The notes below the pieces were generated by a model. That model did no database searches. It was not told where the DNA came from and saw nothing but the letters and a program-made list of their open reading frames with translations. DNA of 64,000 nucleotides from Pectobacterium carotovorum (lineage in GTDB: Bacteria > Pseudomonadota > Gammaproteobacteria > Enterobacterales > Enterobacteriaceae): positions 434,001 through 498,000 of the forward strand of contig NZ_FQWI01000001.1 of the NCBI RefSeq assembly GCF_900129615.1, given 5' to 3'. The translations under genes and the position numbers were made by a program. Below are positions 60,001-64,000 of the stretch, piece by piece. Position 1 is the first letter of the stretch, and each line of letters starts with the position of its first letter.

Positions 60001-61081
60001 GTTTCTTCCTCGTCAGTAAGCCAATTACGCCACGCGGCAAAAACAGCGTGACGAGAATAAACATCAGCCCCAAAAAGAACAGCCAGTATTCGGGAAAGGC
60101 CACGGTAAACCAGCTTTTCGCCCCGTTGACGATCCCCGCACCGAGCAGCGGCCCGACCAGCGTCCCACGCCCACCCAGCGCCACCCAAATGGCGGCTTCG
60201 ATGGAGTTGGTCGGCGACATTTCGCCCGGATTGATGATGCCGACCTGCGGTACATACAACGCCCCCGCCAGCCCGCACAGCACGGCGGAAAGTGTCCACA
60301 CAAACAGCTTGAAGCCTTTCGGGTCGTAGCCGCAGAACATCAGACGGTTTTCCGCATCGCGTACCGCCGTCAGCACGCGACCAAATTTACTGCGCGCTAG
60401 CGCAAATCCCACTAGCAGGCTGGCGATCAACAGCAGCACGGTGGCGACAAATAGCCCAATACGCGTACCGGTGGCCGTAATAGGGAAACCCAGCAGCGTC
60501 GTAAAACCGGTAAATCCGTTATTGCCGCCAAAGCCGGTTTCGTTACGGAAGAACAACAGCATCCCAGCGTAGGTCAGTGCCTGCGTCATGATCGAGAAAT
60601 ACACGCCTTTGATTTTGGAGCGGAACGCAAACCAGCCGAACACAAACGCCAGCACGCCCGGCACCAGCACAATCAGGCACAGCGCCCAGGCGAAATACTG
60701 GGTTCCCGCCCAGAACCACGGCAGCTCCGTCCACGACAGAAATGACATAAACGCGGGCATTCCCTCGCCAGCGGCCTGCCGCATCAGGTACATGCCCATC
60801 GCGTAACCGCCCAGTGCGAAGAACAGGCCGTGACCGAGCGACAGCAGCCCGGCATAGCCCCACACCAGATCCAACGCAACGGCGACAATCGCATAGCACA
60901 GGATTTTGCCGATCAGCGTCAGCGTATAAGTGGAGATCGCCAGCGGATGCTCTGCGGGCAACAGCGCGAGAAATGGCAGGATCAGCAAGGCCAGAAAAGC
61001 GATCGAACCCAGGACAAGCATGAGTCGCGGTGCGCGCTGCGTCAGGGTTATCGTCATAGGTTGCGTAATAGATTGCGTCAT
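59993..61081 (-). CDS. urtC: Urea ABC transporter permease UrtC
   Basis: A 362-residue LivM-type permease with about nine transmembrane segments. LVWGYAGLLSLGHGLFFALGGYAMGMYLMRQ near 70-100 and the AVRDAENRLMFCGYDPKGFK cytoplasmic loop near 245-265 are typical. It overlaps urtB by one base (TGATG) and urtD by 8 nt. Confidence 0.95.
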   Translation of the reverse strand: MTQSITQPMTITLTQRAPRLMLVLGSIAFLALLILPFLALLPAEHPLAISTYTLTLIGKILCYAIVAVALDLVWGYAGLLSLGHGLFFALGGYAMGMYLMRQAAGEGMPAFMSFLSWTELPWFWAGTQYFAWALCLIVLVPGVLAFVFGWFAFRSKIKGVYFSIMTQALTYAGMLLFFRNETGFGGNNGFTGFTTLLGFPITATGTRIGLFVATVLLLIASLLVGFALARSKFGRVLTAVRDAENRLMFCGYDPKGFKLFVWTLSAVLCGLAGALYVPQVGIINPGEMSPTNSIEAAIWVALGGRGTLVGPLLGAGIVNGAKSWFTVAFPEYWLFFLGLMFILVTLFLPRGVIGLLTRKKHD

Positions 61082-62655
61082 CAGTCAATCACCCGTCCTT
61101 TGAATGCAAACAGCCCCTGTGGCCGTTTCTGAATAAACAGCACGATCAGTACCAGAATGACGATTTTGCCCAGCACCGCGCCAATCTGCGGTTCGAGCAC
61201 TTTGTTGAGAATGCCAAGGCTGAAGGCAGCGACCACCGTCCCCGCCAGTTGCCCGACGCCGCCCAGTACGACGACAAGGAATGAATCGATAATGTAGCCC
61301 TGTCCCAGCTCCGGCCCGACATTGCCCAGTTGCGACAGCGCTACGCCGCCCAAACCAGCGATACCGGAGCCCAGTCCAAAGGCCAGCATATCAACGCGAC
61401 CGGTCGGCACGCCGCAGCAGTCCGCCATTGCCCGGTTTTGTGTCACCGCCCTTACGTTCATGCCGAGTCGGGTTTTATTGAGCAATAACCAGGTGAGCAG
61501 CAGCACGCCGAGGACGAACACAATCACCGCGATGCGGTTATACGGCAGCACCAGATTTGGCAGCAGGCGCAGCCCGCCGGACAGCCATGCGGGATTGGCG
61601 ACTTCCAGATTCTGGGTACCGAACAGCATACGCACCAGTTGGATCAGCATCAGGCTGATACCCCAGGTCGCCAGCAGCGTTTCCAGCGGTCGGCCGTAAA
61701 GATGACGAATCACCGTGCGTTCCAGCACCATACCGACGCCAGCGGTGATAAAGAAGGCTACAGGCAACGCCAGCAGCGGATAATACGCCAGCCAGCTCGG
61801 TGCAAACTGCTGACACAGTGACTGTACCAGCCAGGTTGCGTACGCGCCCAGCATCAGCATTTCGCCGTGCGCCATGTTGATAACGCCCAATAATCCGTAC
61901 GTGATCGCCAGCCCCAGCGCCGCCAGCAGCAGGATTGACCCGAGCGACAGCCCGGTAAACGCCTGCCCCAGCAGATCGCCGACGATCAAACTTTGCTTAA
62001 TCTGATCCAAACTTTCCTTCGCCGCCGCCCGCACGCCGGTATCCGGCTCGTTTTGCGCCTGTGTCAACGGCTGTAAGCGCGCCTGCATCTGTGGATCGCC
62101 GGTCTGCCCTAAGCGTTTGACCGCTTCAAGGCGCACCAGCGGATTGGGATCGCTTAATTGCCGGGTCGCAATAGCGGTATTCAGCGCCTCATGTACCTGC
62201 GCATCTTTCTCTACGTTGAGGCGTTGTACCAACAACGGCAGCTGTTCCGTACTGCTGTCGCTCTGTAGCTGCCGTACCGCATTCAGGCGCGTTGCGGCAT
62301 CATCGCTGACGAGCTGATGCGCGGCCAACGCGGTGGCAACCAGACCGCGCAGGCGGTTATTCATAAACAGTTTTTTGGTCGCACCAACCAGTTCCGCGTT
62401 CCCGTCCAGCGACGTTAATGTGCCCTGCACATCCCTAAACGGCTGCTGGTTCCTATCGAGCACCACCGATTCATCGCGCAATGCCTGTAACAGCGGCAAG
62501 CGTGCGGGTTCTGGCGCAGCGGCCCATTGTTGCAGCAGTTCAGCCTGCTGCGTGCGGCTCGCGGCGGCGAAATCGGCCGCAGGCCCGGCCTGTGCCAGCA
62601 GCGGAAACATCAGACACAGCGACAGCACAAACGTAGATAATCGATGACTCATCAT
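61081..62655 (-). CDS. urtB: Urea ABC transporter permease UrtB
   Basis: A 524-residue protein: signal peptide (to about LAQAG), an alpha-helical HEAT-like periplasmic domain (about 30-215) and a LivH-type permease of about eight membrane segments (from about 230). The long N-terminal domain is a known UrtB feature. The MMSHRL start is preferred (GGCGGA upstream); the frame opens five codons earlier. LGLAITYGLLGVINMAHGEMLM is the conserved permease entry. It sits between urtA and urtC. Confidence 0.94.
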   Translation of the reverse strand: MMSHRLSTFVLSLCLMFPLLAQAGPAADFAAASRTQQAELLQQWAAAPEPARLPLLQALRDESVVLDRNQQPFRDVQGTLTSLDGNAELVGATKKLFMNNRLRGLVATALAAHQLVSDDAATRLNAVRQLQSDSSTEQLPLLVQRLNVEKDAQVHEALNTAIATRQLSDPNPLVRLEAVKRLGQTGDPQMQARLQPLTQAQNEPDTGVRAAAKESLDQIKQSLIVGDLLGQAFTGLSLGSILLLAALGLAITYGLLGVINMAHGEMLMLGAYATWLVQSLCQQFAPSWLAYYPLLALPVAFFITAGVGMVLERTVIRHLYGRPLETLLATWGISLMLIQLVRMLFGTQNLEVANPAWLSGGLRLLPNLVLPYNRIAVIVFVLGVLLLTWLLLNKTRLGMNVRAVTQNRAMADCCGVPTGRVDMLAFGLGSGIAGLGGVALSQLGNVGPELGQGYIIDSFLVVVLGGVGQLAGTVVAAFSLGILNKVLEPQIGAVLGKIVILVLIVLFIQKRPQGLFAFKGRVID

Positions 62656-62726
62656 CGCAATGTCCGCCATATAAGAGAGGGAGTATCCCCGTCCGATATG
62701 CTGGACGGGGCGTGTAGAGACGACGT

Positions 62727-63995
62727 TTACTGCGCTGCTTTTATTGGATGATCGGGCTTCTTATCATTGCCGGCGATGTACGGGCTCCACGGCTGGGCGC
62801 GAACTGGCTTATCGGTTTGCCAGACCACGTTGAACTGACCGTTTTCCTCAATTTCGCCAATCATCACCGGCTTGTGCAGGTGGTGGTTGGTCTTGTCCAT
62901 CGTCAGCGTAAAGCCATCCGGTGCGGCAAAGGTCTGCCCAGCCATCGCGGCGCGCACTTTATCCACGTCTGTAGTGCCCGCTTTCTCTACTGCCTGCGCC
63001 CACATATGAATGCCGACATAGGTCGCTTCCATCGGATCGTTAGTCACCACCGTGCCCGCGTTCGGCAGGTTTTTCGCTTTGGCATAGGCTTTGTAGGCTT
63101 CCACGAAGTCGGCATTGGTGGGGTTATCGACCGACTCAAAGTAGTTCCACGCGGCTAAATGGCCGACCAGCGGTTTGGTGTCGATCCCGCGCAGTTCCTC
63201 TTCACCGACCGAGAACGCGACAACCGGCACGTCGGTCGCTTTGATTCCCTGATTCGCCAGCTCTTTATAGAACGGTACGTTGGAATCGCCGTTGATGGTG
63301 GAAACCACCGCCGTCTTACCGCCCGTCGAGAATTTCTTGATGTTGGAAACGATGGTCTGATAATCGCTGTGGCCAAACGGCGTATAGACTTCCTCGATAT
63401 CTTTGTCCTGCACGCCTTTCGAATGCAGGAACGCGCGCAGGATCTTGTTGGTGGTACGCGGATACACATAGTCAGTACCCAGCAGGAAGAAACGCTTCGC
63501 CGCCCCACCGTCTTCGCTTATCAGGTATTCCACGGCCGGGATCGCCTGCTGATTCGGTGCCGCGCCAGTGTAGAACACGTTCGGCGACATCTCTTCACCT
63601 TCATACTGAACCGGATAGAACAGCAGCCCGTTTAACTCTTCAAACACTGGCAGAACCGATTTACGCGATACCGATGTCCAGCACCCGAACACCACTGCCG
63701 CTTTGTCCTGCGTCAGCAGTTGACGCGCCTTTTCAGCAAACAGCGGCCAGTTCGAGGCCGGGTCGACCACCACCGGCTCCAGTTTTTTACCCAACACGCC
63801 GCCTTTGGCGTTGATTTCATCAATCGTCATCAGCGCCACATCCTTCAGCGGCGTTTCCGAAATCGCCATCGTACCGGACAGCGAATGCATAATGCCGACT
63901 TTGATGGTTTCTGCTGCCTGCACGCTCCAGGACAACCCCATACCAACCACTGTCGCAGAAAGCGCAAAAACTTTTAGCAATGAACGTCTTTTCAT
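62727..63995 (-). CDS. urtA: Urea ABC transporter substrate-binding protein UrtA
   Basis: A 422-residue periplasmic type-I binding protein (Amt/Liv type). The signal peptide ends at SVQAA|ETIK (about residue 28). IKVGIMHSLSGTMAISETPL opens the mature part and the ETPL/KDVALM stretch is typical of UrtA rather than branched-chain binding proteins. The gene is complete, but its promoter lies beyond the right edge of the window, where urease genes could also be. NtrC control under nitrogen limitation is usual for urt operons. Confidence 0.95.
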   Translation of the reverse strand: MKRRSLLKVFALSATVVGMGLSWSVQAAETIKVGIMHSLSGTMAISETPLKDVALMTIDEINAKGGVLGKKLEPVVVDPASNWPLFAEKARQLLTQDKAAVVFGCWTSVSRKSVLPVFEELNGLLFYPVQYEGEEMSPNVFYTGAAPNQQAIPAVEYLISEDGGAAKRFFLLGTDYVYPRTTNKILRAFLHSKGVQDKDIEEVYTPFGHSDYQTIVSNIKKFSTGGKTAVVSTINGDSNVPFYKELANQGIKATDVPVVAFSVGEEELRGIDTKPLVGHLAAWNYFESVDNPTNADFVEAYKAYAKAKNLPNAGTVVTNDPMEATYVGIHMWAQAVEKAGTTDVDKVRAAMAGQTFAAPDGFTLTMDKTNHHLHKPVMIGEIEENGQFNVVWQTDKPVRAQPWSPYIAGNDKKPDHPIKAAQ

Positions 63996-64000
63996 TTATT

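Overview
The window looks like chromosomal DNA of a soft-rot enterobacterium, most likely Pectobacterium or a close relative. The basis is gene order and protein similarity recalled from Enterobacterales: hemA-prfA-prmC-sirB2-sirB1-kdsA facing away from lolB-ispE-prs, then ychH, pth and ychF; ogt-fnr-uspE; pntAB beside ydgH; and an ascG/ascFB locus. The genus is inference, since no rRNA or other marker gene is present. No tRNA, rRNA, CRISPR array or intact insertion sequence was seen.

Layout. 1-2.6 kb: end of a COG2907 oxidase, a DUF1365 gene and a cyclopropane-synthase-like methyltransferase in overlapping order, then periplasmic sodC. 2.7-5.4 kb: a Gfo/Idh/MocA dehydrogenase with an orphan sugar-binding lipid-free periplasmic protein. 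6-8.8 kb: ogt, fnr (with its own FNR box) and uspE. 8.9-13.4 kb: pntAB and ydgH. 13.5-24.3 kb: the core housekeeping block for Kdo, translation termination, heme, lipoprotein sorting, isoprenoid and PRPP synthesis. 24.6-30.3 kb: an ion transporter, an MFS pump with divergent LysR regulator, a metallo-beta-lactamase-fold hydrolase and a small exported protein.

30.4-35.2 kb is the most unusual part. A long hairpin-rich leader precedes an RNA ligase gene and an HD-domain/polynucleotide-kinase fusion, together a compact RNA end-healing and sealing cassette. Next to it a Zur-boxed COG0523 metallochaperone GTPase is flanked by two copies of the end of an unknown gene. 35.3-40.7 kb: a HisN-like phosphatase and the asc beta-glucoside operon. 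40.8-45.3 kb is accessory: an AT-rich DUF2971 gene, a DUF4238 gene, an N-formylglutamate-amidohydrolase-like lipoprotein and a ClbS/DfsB-like protein.

45.3-54.9 kb holds two luciferase-like flavin monooxygenases, a flavin reductase, an M20 deacylase, a GNAT acetyltransferase and a polar amino-acid ABC importer with two duplicated binding proteins. The set matches the logic of the Bacillus subtilis yxe/ytm operons (import, N-acetylation, oxidative C-S cleavage, deacetylation), so an S-modified cysteine salvage route is proposed. 54.9-57.1 kb is an arsRBC operon with a long palindromic operator, 57.1-58.3 kb a coupled pair of unknown genes, and 58.4-64 kb the complete urtABCDE urea importer read leftwards from the window's right edge.
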